NCBI GenBank assembly: GCA_003049465.1
Contig: PYSS01000020.1
Span: forward strand, 221,772 to 285,771
Length of the DNA: 64,000 nt
Source: Magnaporthiopsis rhizophila
Taxonomy: Eukaryota > Ascomycota > Sordariomycetes > Magnaporthales > Magnaporthaceae
Direction: 5' to 3'
Below, piece by piece: positions 1-12,700 of this stretch. The first letter of the stretch is position 1; every line of letters begins with the position of its first letter. A program made the position numbers and the translations under genes. Below the pieces are notes generated by a model that saw only the letters and a program-made list of their open reading frames with translations, was not told the DNA's origin and searched no databases.

Positions 1-3000
1 CGCTTAGCGGGTGGAGTTGAGCACAGGCTCCCGCAGCGACATGCGCAGAGCGGGCCGCCCCGTGGGCTCCATCGCGGGTTCGAGCCGAAGGGATACGAAG
101 GAGAGAAAGGGAGCATGAGAAGAGTCGCGCATCGTTTGCGCCACCACGTCCCCTTGCAGACGGCACAGCAACCAGCGCGGTCTAGCGCACTGGACCAAGC
201 CAGGGTGGGTGAACAGAGATGGATGGCATGGTGTGGACAGGGGCAGGGAAGCACAGATTGGGGAACAAGTTGCGCAAAACGCCCTGAACAGCGCGGCGCG
301 ACACAAAGCCAGTTAACCTTTTACTCACCATGCTTTATAAGTCGACAACTGTCGGGTGCCGGCGCCTGGGTGGGCGCACCGGCTTCCTTTTGTGACCCGA
401 TCAAAGGCTTGAAAAGGATAGTCAGGGACGTAGGTACTCAGGAGATCTTGGAGGACCCTTGTTCTGTCCGAGATGCTGAAATGTGGGTGTTCGATGGGAG
501 GGGATGGTAGACGACAAGCAAGGTACAGAGAAATCTAGCAATGCAAAATGCCAAACCGAGAGGAGAAAATGCAGCTTTATAGGAGAGAACGCCGGGGCGA
601 TGCCATGAGAAAAAAGGGACAAAAAAAAAAAAAAGAGTAACAGAAGAGGAAGAAGGAGAAAGAAACCGTTGGACGCGTCAAAAGAAGTAAGGCGCTAGAT
701 GCCTGCTTTGCTTCACTCGGTCAAGCAGGCAGAGAGGCTGCGCCGGGCCAGGGGTACGTAGGTACGTGAGCAAAAACGAAGCGAGCGAAAGAGCGCGGCG
801 ACGGTGAGGTGTCATATTAGAAAAAAGAAAAAAATAGACAGCATAACCATTGGCCATCGAAGGAGGCCGATGCGCCGACGCATCAAAAACAAATATACCC
901 AGCCCAGCGCCGAGCCGGGGGTGGCGGGTCACATTGGACAGGGGCGGCGCCATCGGTTTTTCGACCCCTTGTGAGGAGGGAGCCCGAGCCCTACCTAGGT
1001 TGTCGCCCTCGAAAAAAACGATGCGGCTGTCACGCGGAGCCCACGCCCGTTCATTGGGGGAGAGCAGCTGAGCTTTGGGTGATCAGCGTTCTGGTCCCCT
1101 GGGCCTTTTTTTTTCAACGGGGAAAAGACCCACCACCCGCCAAGAGCCGGCGCCCACACCCCTTCAAGGGGGCGGGGGCGGGGGGCGGGCAGGAGCCGCA
1201 CCACCTCAGGACGCGCTCCTCTTGATGGATTACTGCGCTGACGGCATAGGTATGCGTATGCGGGGTGTCGGCCATGGATGCTGACCACCCACATGGGATG
1301 GCAGCCGGTCTGCTTCATTTGGACCTCACTGCCTCTTTTTTTTTTTTCTTTTTTTTTTTTTTCTTTCCCTCGCTATGGAACGCAGAGAGGGAACCTACCA
1401 AGAAGCTAAATGGGAGGCAGAGTTAAACCTGGCGGAAAATAATCGGACATCTGTCGGCACACGCCCCCTTACCCTAGCGGAGGCTATCCCCGTTAGGTAC
1501 CTACTTGCCTAGGTAACTAACTAGGTGACTTGGCTCGATTCGTCGTCGCTTCCAGAATCCAGGGACTAGTGACTGTAAAAAAGGAGTTGAGCACCTGTAA
1601 GGCTCTGGATGCGTCTGCCTGCCTGCCTCCTTTGACGCTTTTTGTGGCTTGCGGGGCCTGGGGCTTAGCGTCATGCAGTATGGTCCCTTTTTGCGCAGCC
1701 TGCCGGGCGCAACAAAAAAAAAAAAAAAAAAAAAAGATTGCAATTTGATGTCAGACCCATCCATCCATCATCCATCACCAGCCATCAAAATGTATAGCGC
1801 TCCCGCGACCATCTCCAGCAACACCTGGGTACAGTAATCATGTCAAGTGTCGTTCGTCTGTGTGGGCGAGACGGGGGGGCAGTTGGCAAAAAGCACCACC
1901 TACCCAAGCTCACAAGGAGCCGGTCACGAGGGCAAATGTCTCGGAACGTCGCCCTCCCCTTGTCTACTTTGACGTAACCTGAATACACCTACTGCAAAAG
2001 TCACGGGGGGAAAGCCCAGTCTCCCGCGTTCGAGCTTGTTTGTCTGTAAACCTTGGGATTGGATGTATGGGCTTCAGTCGCAGTCGGTTATGGCTCAAAA
2101 AAATGGTGGCCAATGGTTGATCCGCTGCTTTGCGAGCGAGACGAGGCTTCATTCTCCAAGTAGGGTGCCCGGAAGAATTAGTTGCTCACGGGGGATGGGC
2201 GTAAATTGTCTTGTTTGTTTCTCGTTATTTTTCTTCTTCCCCTTCCGTAGAAATGCCCAACCTCGCTTCCTCGCATCTGCCGAGATGTCTCCGATCACAT
2301 CTACGCCTCGTCCCATACTTCACACCCCCTTCTCATGCTCACATCGACGGGTACCTGCGTGACACAAGGGAAGGGAAATAAAAGAAACACGAGATTTTTG
2401 ACATCCACATCATATAATGCTCCTGAAACCAAGGCCTTAGGGGATGGAGGTACAAAACTGGTTCTTGCGCACTTGCACGCCACCTGGTGACTGTGTAAAC
2501 ACGAGGCCCCCGAGGCTGGGGCGAAGGGCGGGGGATACACGAGCCGAGGACCAAGGTTGAGTGATTCCACGGCGTGCGTGCCCGATGACATAGTAGGCGA
2601 AACCCATCCCCAAACGAAGTCCATTCATAAGAGGTGGGCGCCATAGTCGTGAACTGTGACAACTGACTTGTCGACATTTTCTCCTCTCCCTCTTTGGTGG
2701 CGTTCACTTTTTTCCCATCCATACGCCTGCCTCCCCTACGAGGAAGAAGAGAAACATGGTGACGCAAGCAAAAGGCAAGCCCGGCGTCGCTCACCGAGTG
2801 TCATAAAGAGAGGACGACGCCGTTTGAGTCACCCAGAACCATGGCCCCACAACAACCGTCTTGAATGGCCTCGGTGTTGAAAATGAGGCGGCGAGGGTGG
2901 ACGGCGAGGTTTGAGGTGAGGGTGGAAACGACCTATCGGCGCGATTTGTTCGGCGGTGGATGGAAAGCGAACACCGACACGCCCTGTGGGAGTTGGGAGA

Positions 3001-3527
3001 AGAAAGAGGAAAAAAGGAGGAAAAAAAAAACGAGGCCAAGTTGCCACTTGCGGTGCCCGGTCACGCGTTTCCTGGCGCCTGTGAGCGCGCTGGGCTTGAC
3101 AGACGTAGTCTCAGCCTCAAGCTACCCGGGGCCTGCAGGAAGGCTCCCGCTATCCAATCGTCGAATGAAGACCGGGGTCTGGGGGTCGCGGGAATACTGT
3201 GGCTGCGACTAAAGGATTCAGCCCCCTTGCTGCAGACCAAACCCAGGACGGTAGAGCGTGAGCTAGACACCCAGAATGTCGGTACCTAGCCGGGAAAGAC
3301 GTCGGTCATCGGAACATGTGCTGTTTTGGCTCATAGAGTGGCGTTCCGTGCCACGTAGCAGAAACGAGGAAGAACCTCCAGGTTGCGCATTGAAAGACCT
3401 CGTACTCTGTTTAGGCAGACAAGTACCTCGTAACCCAGCAGGTCCGGCGTAGACAGACAGGCGCTTCTTTGGTCGATACGGGCGTAACGCGTGGGGCGTA
3501 TGTAGTCCAAGACACCATTCCAACTGC
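1..3527. other. Gene-free left flank
   Basis: No open frame here has a recognisable domain, a plausible splice structure or a clear coding composition. The stretch holds a pyrimidine run around 1332-1369, a 22-base A-run at 1714-1735, and TAGGTACC/CCTAGGTA-type motifs near 430, 744 and 1494-1530. The last few hundred bases are the 3' flank of the FHA-domain gene that ends at 3528. A gene beginning left of the window could have its untranslated region here, but I see no coding part of it. Confidence 0.6.
1714..1735 (+). repeat. A-run (22 bases)
   Basis: Uninterrupted run of 22 A on the + strand in non-coding sequence. It is one of many long homopolymers in the intergenic parts of this window. 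Confidence 0.95.
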
Positions 3528-4643
3528 TCAGTCCTTGGGCGCCAGCATGACGACGTACTCGCGCGAGCTGAGCCCGAGCTTGACCACGTCCTTGTGCCGC
3601 AGCTCGAGATACCTGCTGGCGGGGACGCGGTCGCCGTTGAGGACGGTGCCGTTTGCGCTCTCGAGGTCGATGAGGTAGGGCTTGACGCCGCCGACGCGGT
3701 CGCCGTACTCGTCGCGCCTCTCGACGTGCCGGAACTGCACGACGGCGTGCTGCTTGCTGACGCTCGGGTGCTCGGCCAGCAGGTCCGTCACGGCCTCGTC
3801 GCGGCCCACGAGCCAACACGAGCGCGACGACAGCGGTACCGTGTCGGCCAGGTCGCCGTCGCCCTTGAACACGAAGAGCCGCCAGTCATCGCGCGCGGGT
3901 GGCTTGCGTGCCTCGGGAGGCTCGTGGTACTTGAGCGTGATGACCGTCCCGTCCGCCTGCCGTACCGAGTTGGACGCGGCCGCGAGCACGCCCGAGACGC
4001 CGTAGTTTGGCTGCTCCTTGGCCACCGGCGGCGCCTCCCCGTTGGCGATGGCGTCCATTATGGCGAACGTGTCCGCCTGCGACGGCAGGGGCCCGTTGCG
4101 ACGCACCGGAGGGCGAGGCGCCTCCTCCTCGCTCTGATTAGGAGGGCCATTCTCTATCGCGCGCACCCCCGTATCCTCCTCCTCTTTCCTGTGCCTCCTC
4201 CTATCCCCGTCGTCGCGCGACCGCCTCCTCTTGCGTTCTCTCCTACGGTCCTCGTCGTCTTGACTACCATCTCTATTTGATCGTTCGTCGCGGTTGCGGC
4301 GCGACGATCTACCGTCGCGCTTCGAGTCCCTATCCCGGCGGTGGCTACGGTCGTCGCGATCCTTGCGGTCGTCGTCTCGGTCTCGGTCTCGGTCCCGCCT
4401 GTCTCGTGAGCGGCCGCTTCTCCGGTGTTCTCTATGCGCTGGGCTCCGCGAGCGCCTGTGTCGCCGCCTGCTGCGGTCTCTCGACCTCTCGCGCCTCTCG
4501 GGGGCGCCGCTGGTGTCGTCAGCACCACCGTCGTCTTCGCGCCGAGCCCTGTATTTCCGATTGTCGCGGTCATCGCGGTCGTCGCGGTCGTCGCGCCTCT
4601 GCCGCCGGGAGCGGTGCCCGTCATCAGAACCGTCTGAGGCCAT
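3528..4643 (-). CDS. FHA-domain pre-mRNA processing factor, Pml1/SNIP1 type
   Basis: Single-exon gene of 371 codons starting at a true ATG (4643-4641) and ending in TGA. Residues 1-165 are an arginine/aspartate/serine-rich disordered tail with RD and RS dipeptides, typical of spliceosome-associated proteins. Residues 252-371 form a forkhead-associated domain: the strand 'WRLFVFKG', the GR pair at 280-281, the SxxH motif at S296-H299 and the NG pair at 331-332 are all present, so phosphothreonine binding should be intact. The domain order (charged N-tail, C-terminal FHA running to the last residue) is that of yeast Pml1 and human SNIP1, a subunit of the RES complex that retains unspliced RNA and supports splicing in the nucleus. 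The family assignment is from domain architecture and FHA loop sequence, not from a search. It lies downstream of, and on the same strand as, the GGA gene. Confidence 0.85.
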   Translation of the reverse strand: MASDGSDDGHRSRRQRRDDRDDRDDRDNRKYRARREDDGGADDTSGAPERRERSRDRSRRRHRRSRSPAHREHRRSGRSRDRRDRDRDRDDDRKDRDDRSHRRDRDSKRDGRSSRRNRDERSNRDGSQDDEDRRRERKRRRSRDDGDRRRHRKEEEDTGVRAIENGPPNQSEEEAPRPPVRRNGPLPSQADTFAIMDAIANGEAPPVAKEQPNYGVSGVLAAASNSVRQADGTVITLKYHEPPEARKPPARDDWRLFVFKGDGDLADTVPLSSRSCWLVGRDEAVTDLLAEHPSVSKQHAVVQFRHVERRDEYGDRVGGVKPYLIDLESANGTVLNGDRVPASRYLELRHKDVVKLGLSSREYVVMLAPKD

Positions 4644-5225
4644 GGTCGATGCAGAGAAGCTGGCTATTATTTGCGGGATTTATAGCTGGTAGCCGTCTTG
4701 GAAGTGCAGGTTCTGCCCAACCCGAATTGGGTTTCAATGTGCGTCTCTGGCGAAATTTGGTTGTCGGGTCTAGACGCGTGTGTGCTGAGCGCAGTATTTC
4801 CAGCGCCATCTACAGGGCCCACCGGAACCCACAGCGGCCCTCGGCCCAGCTACGGCGACAAGGATGCATCGGAATCACTGATCCATTCAAGTCCGACTCT
4901 CGTTTCCAGATCGCTGGTCTAACAAGCTCCTTTTTAGACAACCCCGAACACCGTTGCGACAAATAAAGTCTCGCCCGCCTTGATGTTAGCTCTCTAAAGA
5001 GAACAGAGTCAGGGGCACGAGAGCAGTAGGAAGATATTGAACCGCTGGGTATGTGATAGTCAACGGCCCCAAAGTAAGCATATTGAATATATACCAGATG
5101 ATGGGAGCGAGCGGGAGCGAGGAAAGCATCGCCTGCGGGACTTCTTCCAACTCTCGCTCTCGGCACGCATAGCGTAGACATACCACAACCTGATGGACAA
5201 TAACCTGAATCTGACGGGGCCATTA
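4644..5225. other. Intergenic: FHA gene promoter and GGA 3' flank
   Basis: A 582-bp spacer between two minus-strand genes. It must contain the promoter of the FHA gene (next to 4644) and the 3' end of the GGA transcript (next to 5225). I see no further gene in it. Confidence 0.6.
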
Positions 5226-7490
5226 TCATGCGATCTTGATCTCGGCAACCTCGCCCGTCTCGTTCCTCATTTCACCCGCGATCCTGTATGCCACCCTCCA
5301 CCTCAGTTTGAACGACTCCACCTTTTTACCCTTGTCGCCCGCATGCCAGACGTCGAGCACTTGAGTGATACCGCGATTCTGGTTGGCAGCCAGGTCCCGG
5401 CCGGTTTGCGGCTGTAATTGCGATTCGTACCCCTGGGGCGAGTTAACAAGAAAAGAAACGTGTTAGCGAGATGACCAGCTAGCAAGACCCGGGGCGCCGT
5501 AATCCGTAGTGCTCATGGACACACCTTTGGAACTGCAGACTGAAAGTGTACCTCCCCAATCGGAGCCGGCGCGTTGTTGGAAAAGGCAAAGTGTAACCTT
5601 ATAGAACTAGACCCAGGCGTCGTCCTTTTAGCGATGAGCTCAATCTTGAGCATCGAGTTGATCATGACCAGCTTCTGCTCCGACGGCAAAGCTTCCGGCG
5701 GCGGGAGAGCCGATGAGAAGGCCCATTCATCGTCGTCGTTTGCTGCTGCCGCGGCGGGCGCCGGTGGTGCGGGTGGCTGGTAGACTGATCCAGGGGCCGG
5801 GGTCGGAGTCGTCGGCTTGGACGTTGAGGAGAAGGCACTGGGGGATGCAAGCGCCGCAAACGGGTCCGTGGTAGACTTTGGCGGCGGAGCGAAAAGAGAT
5901 GACTGGTAGTTCGGGGGCTGGGTCTGCGGGGTGGCCGACTGAGAGGATGGAGGAGGGGTCGACGCAAATGCGGCGAACGGCGATGCGGATGGGGGCGGTG
6001 GCGACACCGTCACCGGCACATGTCCCTTTGCGCTGCTGTCTTGGGTCATGGAAGATAGGAGAGCCGGCCCTGGGATGTCTGCGTTTGAGCACGTTAGCGT
6101 TTGATTTTACTATCAAAAGAGGAGGATGCCAGGAGTTGCAGGAAAAAAGCAGCCTTGTAACGTACTGGTGTTGGCACCAAATCCCAACTGGATACCGCCG
6201 GCCTGACCGAAGCTCTCGCTCTCCCCAATGGAGAGCCCCAGGAGGTCATTCTCAATGCCAGCCGGCTGAGACGCCGCTTGTTGTTGGGATGGGCCAGCTC
6301 CGTTTGCGCCGGAGCCGCCACCGCTGTCGCCGTCGAGATCGATAAGCGACAGCTCGGCTTTGGCGCCGCCAGCCGGGGCAGCGCCGTGCTGGCCACTCGC
6401 GATGCTGGTAGCGCCCTCGTAGTCGCCTTTCTTGAGCAGCTTGTAGCGCTCGACGGTCCGGTGTATGCTGTCGTTAATCTCGAGCAGCCTGGCGACTGCC
6501 TCGTGGTCGTCCGACTCCTCCTCACACATCTTCTGGATTTTGGGTTGGGCGCTGGACAGGGCCGAGGCCAGCTCCTCAAACACGTCGCCGTCCTGCATCT
6601 TATCGCCCGGCTTGAAGGCCTCGAGCCGCTCCTCGAGTAGCCGCGCCTTTGCCTGGATCTTGGCCACGTCCTCGGCCGCTTTCGCGCGGTAGTCGACCTT
6701 GGACCGTGTGTCGTAGCCAGCCATGATCTTCATAAGACGGTTGGCCTCCTGTAGGTCTTCCGGGGTGCCGCGCCGGATGAGCTCCTGCAGCTTCGCAGAC
6801 TGTGCCTCGCGCTCCTCCTCTTCCATCTCCTCAGCGGACTTGAGATTCTGTTCGGGCGCGCGAGAGAATGGTCAGCAAGACCGGGGTGGGGCATGCACAG
6901 CCGACAGACATGTCCGGCGGAGAGACCTGCATCACAATACTCACATCACTCGGATTCAAAACGGCTGCGTCGTCTCTCCTGACCTCGGGGAAGCTGTAGC
7001 CCTTGTAGCTCAGGAGGCGGTGCATGTCCCGGATGAAGCCAAGGTCCTCCTTGTACCTGCTGGTCTCGCATATGGTGCTCCTCCACTCCTCGATGGCCTC
7101 GAGGATTTTAGCCTGGACGCGCGAGGGACGGATCGGCGGCCGCTCGGGGAAGCGGCGGACGAGCTCGTTGAGGAACTCCTTGGTGCTGATCTGCAGGTGG
7201 AAGGGGTAGCCGCAGTTCTTGACGCAGATGTCGAGCAGCGCGAGGGCCAGCAGGGCCACGTTGGGATTCCGGTGGTTGATGTAGTTGACAATGCTGGTGG
7301 CGGCCTCGCGCGGAGCGGTGCCTTTCTTGGAGTTGATCAGGTCGGCGATCTCGAGGTTCACCGACAGGTTAGGCTCGTAGTTCTCGGGACTGCAGGCGGC
7401 CTGGATGAAGCGTTGCAGCTGTGACGGCGCCGAGCCGCCCGCGTCGGCCCAGCGGTCCCTAGCCGCATACCGCGCCGCTGCCGCCTCCAT
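5226..7490 (-). CDS. GGA clathrin adaptor (VHS-GAT-GAE)
   Basis: ARF-dependent clathrin adaptor acting at the trans-Golgi in sorting of cargo to endosomes and the vacuole. Four exons: 7490-6945, 6847-6166, 6078-5525 and 5432-5226. The introns are 97, 87 and 92 bp with GTGAGT, GTACGT and GTGTGT donors, giving 662 residues. The start is the ATG at 7490; the longer open frame upstream lacks a better one. Residues about 5-165 are a VHS domain ('NYEPNLSVNLEIADLINS' and 'LLALALLDICVKNCGYPFH' are signature segments). Residues about 185-330 are the GAT region, with several heptad-like helices. A proline/serine-rich hinge follows (about 430-530), then a C-terminal gamma-adaptin ear ending in 'EVAEIKIA'. 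The length is close to yeast Gga1/Gga2. The next gene upstream, TSR3, is divergent and unrelated. Confidence 0.9.
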
Positions 7491-8286
7491 TGTGGTTGTG
7501 GTGATGCGCCTTCGCCCGCGCGGCCTAAGCTGTTCCGCCTTCTCGTGCTGCTTAGGTGTCCGGGGCCGGTCCGACACGCTCAAGGTGCCCTGCGCGAGGG
7601 GGTCTGTATGGGGTAGGTTATATGGGTATCTCGGGAGGTATAGCAGAAGAGAGTCTGACAGGCGATAGGTGGCCGGCTTGGAGTGCTACAGGATGCGTGT
7701 CTGCTCGGTTGCGTCTCGTCTTCCGTCCGGTCCGCTCAGGCGCTACGTCGTCGCTGTGGCTGTGGGCAGGGTGGGGTATCGTGGCACGCAAGGGCCCAGG
7801 TGCTTTTTTTGATGCGTTTGAACTCCTACCCAGAGAGGATCCACGTGTGTGCAGCAGAAGGCCAGATAATAAATAAATGAAGAAAAGAAAAATGGCAATC
7901 GAAGGCGGGCGACAGCAGCCTCGCCCTCGACTCCTACTTCGGGGGCTAGCAACCCATTTGGAGAGAGGATGAAATCGGGAGTGTTTCTAGGCACCTGCCC
8001 AGGCGTAGCCAATTTGCACGCTGTTCGGATTGTGGCGTTTAGAGCATCCCACCTTGATTGCCTGCCCGGTGTGGGCGCTGAGCTTTTGGCTTACGAGAGC
8101 GGGCGGCCATACAGTGTTTCGAGCTTCTTTTCGGGCCAATTAGTACTGTATCCCCCAACTGCGTCACTGCTCTTCTTCATCTTTCTCCAATGCCCCACCA
8201 GAGAATTTCATCAACCGTCCCGAACTGGAGCCAAACCCTCTCATAGCTTTAGACCCTCTTGAATCCCTTCTCTGGCATAGTTAGCC
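7491..8286. promoter_or_regulatory. Divergent promoter region GGA / TSR3
   Basis: A 796-bp spacer between the start codons of two divergent genes. It must hold both promoters. A pyrimidine-rich stretch (8165-8200) just upstream of the TSR3 ATG resembles the CT-tracts usual before fungal transcription starts. No other gene was seen. Confidence 0.6.
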
Positions 8287-9558
8287 ATGGTCAGACATAA
8301 AAAAGACCACAACAACAAGGGCAAGCGCCTTCACCACGGGCCCCCAAGGTCGGCCCGCCCGCCCCGCCCGCCCCCTCGGCGCCAAGACGGCGGCGGGGAG
8401 GGTTCGGACAACGAGGGCTCCGGCAGCGACGGCGGCGGTGGGGGAAAGCAGCAGAGGCGGCAGCCGTCCTTCAAGGCCGCGTGCTGGGACCTGGGCCACT
8501 GCGACCCGAAGCGGTGCTCGGGCAAGAAGCTGATGAAGCTGGGCATGATGCGGGCGCTGACGGTGGGCCAGCGCCATCCGGGTGTCGTCATCACGCCCAA
8601 CGGCAAGACGGTCGTGTCGCCGGCCGACCGCGAGAACCTGGAGCTGCACGGCGCCGCCGTCGTCGAGTGTTCGTGGGCCCGCACAAAGGAGGTGCAGTGG
8701 TCGCGCGTCGGCGGCCGCTGCGAGCGCCTGCTCCCTTACCTCGTCGCCGCCAACACGGTCAACTACGGCAAGCCGTGGCGCCTCAACTGCGTCGAGGCCC
8801 TGGCTGCCGCTTTTGCAATTTGCGGCCGTCACGACTGGGCCGTCGAGGTCTTAGCCCCTTTCTCCTACGGGGACGCCTTTCTCGACATCAACGCGGCGCT
8901 GCTGAAGCGGTACGCCGCATGCGCCGACGCCGCCGAGGTCAAGCGCGCTGAGGAGGAGTGGATGGAGAGGCTCGAGAGGGAGTACGCCGACAGCCGACTG
9001 GATGCGGCCGACGGCGCCGATCTGTGGAAGGGCGGTAATATGAACCGCAGGCCCGTCATGGCCTCCTCCGAGTCCGGGTCCGACGCTGACGAGGATGATG
9101 AGGATGGCGAGGGCGAGGATGACGAGGGCGACGAGGTTGATGGGATATATCTTGGGGAGAAACCCCCAGCGTCGTCCAAGCAGCCAGCAGCAGCAGCAGC
9201 CGAGGAAGATGACGCAGAAAAGGATCCCTTTGCCATATCCGACGACTCGGACGACGACGCCGAGATGGAGGAGATCCGCAGAAAAGTCCTGGCGTCGAAG
9301 CCCTTCGCGAGTCCAGCCGACACTGGCCAGAAGCCTGCTCCAGCCACGATACCTCGGCCGCAGCACCTCGTGCCAGACGAGACCGTCGAGCCGGACTCGG
9401 ACAACGGCTCGGACAATGACGAGTTTGACGATATTATCAACGCCACTCCCGTGACCGATAGGGTGGGACTGGCCAGGCTCGAGAAGGAGAGGGCTCGCGC
9501 TGCTGTCACGACCCGGACTTTCATGTCCGCTTCCATGACGGCGCAACGAAGGGGATGA
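8287..9558 (+). CDS. TSR3: 18S rRNA aminocarboxypropyltransferase Tsr3
   Basis: Intronless gene of 423 codons with an ATG in good context (gccATGGTC). Tsr3 transfers the 3-amino-3-carboxypropyl group of S-adenosylmethionine to the hypermodified uridine of 18S rRNA during late cytoplasmic 40S maturation. The conserved core covers residues about 58-225. It starts with 'WDLGHCDPKRCSGKKL', the RLI-type N-terminal motif of the family, and continues through 'VECSW', 'RLLPYLVAANTVNYGKPW', 'NCVEALAAA' and 'FSYGDAFLDIN', which form the methyltransferase-like SPOUT fold. The N-terminus is basic and histidine-rich. Residues about 255-423 are an acidic, low-complexity tail that makes the protein about 110 residues longer than I recall for the yeast one. 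It is convergent with the IF-2 gene, with a 238-bp gap. Confidence 0.95.
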   Translation: MVRHKKDHNNKGKRLHHGPPRSARPPRPPPRRQDGGGEGSDNEGSGSDGGGGGKQQRRQPSFKAACWDLGHCDPKRCSGKKLMKLGMMRALTVGQRHPGVVITPNGKTVVSPADRENLELHGAAVVECSWARTKEVQWSRVGGRCERLLPYLVAANTVNYGKPWRLNCVEALAAAFAICGRHDWAVEVLAPFSYGDAFLDINAALLKRYAACADAAEVKRAEEEWMERLEREYADSRLDAADGADLWKGGNMNRRPVMASSESGSDADEDDEDGEGEDDEGDEVDGIYLGEKPPASSKQPAAAAAEEDDAEKDPFAISDDSDDDAEMEEIRRKVLASKPFASPADTGQKPAPATIPRPQHLVPDETVEPDSDNGSDNDEFDDIINATPVTDRVGLARLEKERARAAVTTRTFMSASMTAQRRG

Positions 9559-9796
9559 GTTTTAGATTGCGAGAGACCAAATTAAATACAATCGAGCGGG
9601 TTGGTTGGCGAATTTGGTGGAGCCAGCAATAATACACTGATGATTCCCCAATTATATTGAGGATGCTTCTTTGGTTTATATAATTTACAGTGGTTCCAAA
9701 GTCGTCCTGTAAGTGCACCCAGTGCCGACGGAAGCGTCGCCCTATCTTTTATGCTCTAATGGATACACTCGGAGGTCTATATTCCCCACGTCTATT

Positions 9797-12700
9797 TCAC
9801 AGGTATTGCTTTTCCTTGATGACCTCGTACATCTGGATCAGGTCGCCCACCTTGAGATCCTGAAACCCGTCAAATCCGATACCGCACTCGGAGTTCTTCT
9901 TGATCTCCGTAACCTCCTTTTTGCCGTGCTTGAGCGACTCGAGCTTGCCTGTAGAGATTATGAACGAATACGGATTAGCAAATGAGCCAAGATACGAGAC
10001 AGACAGAAGGAGAAAGGGCAGATAAGCGTTTACCGTCAAAAATCTTCTCTTTGCCGCGCAACACGCGGTACAGGCCCGTGTTGATGAGCTGTCCGGTGCG
10101 CACCTTGCAGCCGGCAATGTTCTTGTACACGCGGCCGCGGAGATTGATGTTGAAGACCTCGAGGACCTCGGCCTCTGCGAGCACCTTGTACGACACGGCC
10201 AAGGGGAGGTGCTCCGACATGAGCGCCTTGACCGCGTCCACGAGGTGGTAGATGACCGAGTAGTCCAGCAGCCGCACCCCGGCCGCGCTCGCCAGCCGCT
10301 GTATGTGCGCGGGAATGGTGTTGTTGAAGTTGATGATGGCGCTGCCCGTCGTCGCCGCGTGCTCCACGTCCGACTCGCTGATCTGCCCGGGCGCCGACCG
10401 CAGCACCCGCGCGCGCACGTCCTTGTTGCCGATCTCCATGACGGCGCCCGTGACCGCCTCGACCGAACCCAGCACGTCGCCCTTGATGACGAAGTTGACG
10501 AGCTTGGGGCCGGCCGCCGCGCCCTCGGCCGCCTCGTCCTCCTCGCCCGTCTCGCCCAGCTCTGCCAGCTCCGCAGCGAGCGCGTCGGCCTCGGCCTTCT
10601 CCCGGTCGCGCCTCTCCTGCTCGGCAACCTCGGCCGCCGTCTTCTGCCAGGCCGCCAGATCGTCGCGGTACTTGACGGCCTGCCTCGCCTTGTCCTCGTC
10701 GGGCGCCTGCAGCACCTGGTCCCCTGCCGAGGGGGCGTCGCGCCAGCCGAAAACCTCCACCGGCGTCCCGGGAGGCGCTTCCGGCACCTCCTGGCCGGCC
10801 TCGTCCAGCATAAAGCGCACCTTGGCAAACACGTTGCCTGCTACAATGATGTCGCCCTTGCGGAGTGTGCCTCGCTTCACCAGCACCGTGGCCGCCCGGC
10901 CAAGCGGCTTTATGCTGGACTCCAAGATCCAGCCCTCGGCCATGCCGTCCGACTCGGCCCGCATGTCCAAGATCTCGGACAATGTGACAATGGTCTCCTC
11001 CAGATCCTTCATGCCCAAGCCAGTCTTGCCGCTCACCGCCACAGCTTGAACGTCGCCGCCGTGCTCCTCGAGCTCGACCCCATTGTTCGCCAGGTCATGT
11101 TTGACCTGGTCCACCCGCGCCTCGGGCTTGTCGGCCTTGTTGATTGCAACTATGATGGGTACCTTTGCGTTCTGGGCGTGCTTCAGGGCCTCGAGCGTCT
11201 GCGGCTTCACACTGTCGTCGGCGGCGACCACCAGAATGACAATGTCGGTGATGTTGGCTCCGCGCTGCCGCATGGTCAAGAAGGCGGCGTGGCCAGGGGT
11301 GTCGAGGAACGTTATCTGCTTGCCGGTCGACATGCGCACCGAGAACGCACCAATATGCTGCGTGATGCCGCCGTGCTCGCCGGCGGCGACGGAGGACTTG
11401 CGCAACCAGTCCAGCATCGTGGTCTTTCCGTGGTCGACGTGGCCCATGATGGTCACGATCGGGGGCCGTGGCGGGAGCAGTGAGGGATCCTCGGGCGCCG
11501 GGCGGGGCCTCAGGTCGACATCGTGACCGTCGTCAATCGTCGGCTCGAAACCAAACTCCTGAGCAACGAGCGCGGCGGTCTCACCCGCCATAACGCTTTC
11601 GTCCGTGATGTCCTCGAAGCCCAAGTTCGTAAGCTCCTGAAGAAACTTCTCCGTCTTGAAGCCAAGCGCCTCGCCCAGATTTGCTACTGTGATGAACTCG
11701 GGCACCAGGATGGGCTTCGGGGCAGATGCGGCCTCTAGTCGTTCCAGTTCCTGCTGCTCCTTCATTGCCTTCCTTTCTGCCTTGCGGCGACGTCGCTCCT
11801 CGGCCATCCGTTCGGTTCCCTCGTCCCAGCCGTCCTCGTCGTCATCGGTGCGTCTCCTCGTGTTCCTAGGGGCCTTGGGCTTCGGTTTGATCTTCTCTGG
11901 TCGTTCTCTCCGCCTCGACCACCTGTCTTCAACCACGTCGTATTCGGAAGAGCCCGAAACAAGCGTAGCCTTCACAGCTGGCTCCTTGGCGCCTTCTGAG
12001 GATGCTCCGGAGTCTTTGGGCGCCGATTCCGCTACCTCATACCCCTCGGCCAGTGGGAAATCGCCCAAATCCGAGATATTGCTCTTGGACCGACTCGAAG
12101 ATGGTTTATTGCTGCCCTGTTTGTCGAACTGAGCGAAGAAGTCATTCTCGTCAGTGGCGGCACGGTTGGGCCCGTCCGCAGCTCGCTTGTCTGTCTTGGA
12201 GACGAAGCCATCTCCGGCATTACGAACTGAGCCGGTAGAACCAGACCTTGCACCTTGGAATTGCTTGGGCTTGGTGTTGTCGGCCATCTTTTTGTCGAAT
12301 TGGGAAATGAAATCCTCTTCATCAGCAGGTTCCGGCTCCTTCTTGACTGCGGTATCTATAGTTCTAGAAAGCGGCCTAAGAAGGTCGTCGTCCAGATTAA
12401 GCGAAGCTCTCGCACCATTGCGCGGCCTCCCGAAGGTGGCGCGTCTGGGCTGGTTGGACGGCGTTGACGATTGCCTCGATGAGCGTCCAAAGGCCGTGTC
12501 TCGCCTGTTGCCACCCTCGCGCAAGCTGTCAAGTATGGAATCGAAGTCCTTGCTTTTTGCAGCGGGTGCTTCCTCGCCGAGCTTCGAGGCCAGGAACCCC
12601 AGCCCTCCAACAGCCCATGGGTTCTTTTGTTGCATGGGAACAAAGTCGGCGGAGCTGGTGCCACCTGAGCTCTGCCCCAGCCTTGATAGCTGTGACCATT

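Noticed and set aside
10209..11483. 424-residue plus-strand open frame
   Set aside because: Antisense to the IF-2 G domain and core; a GC-rich shadow frame.
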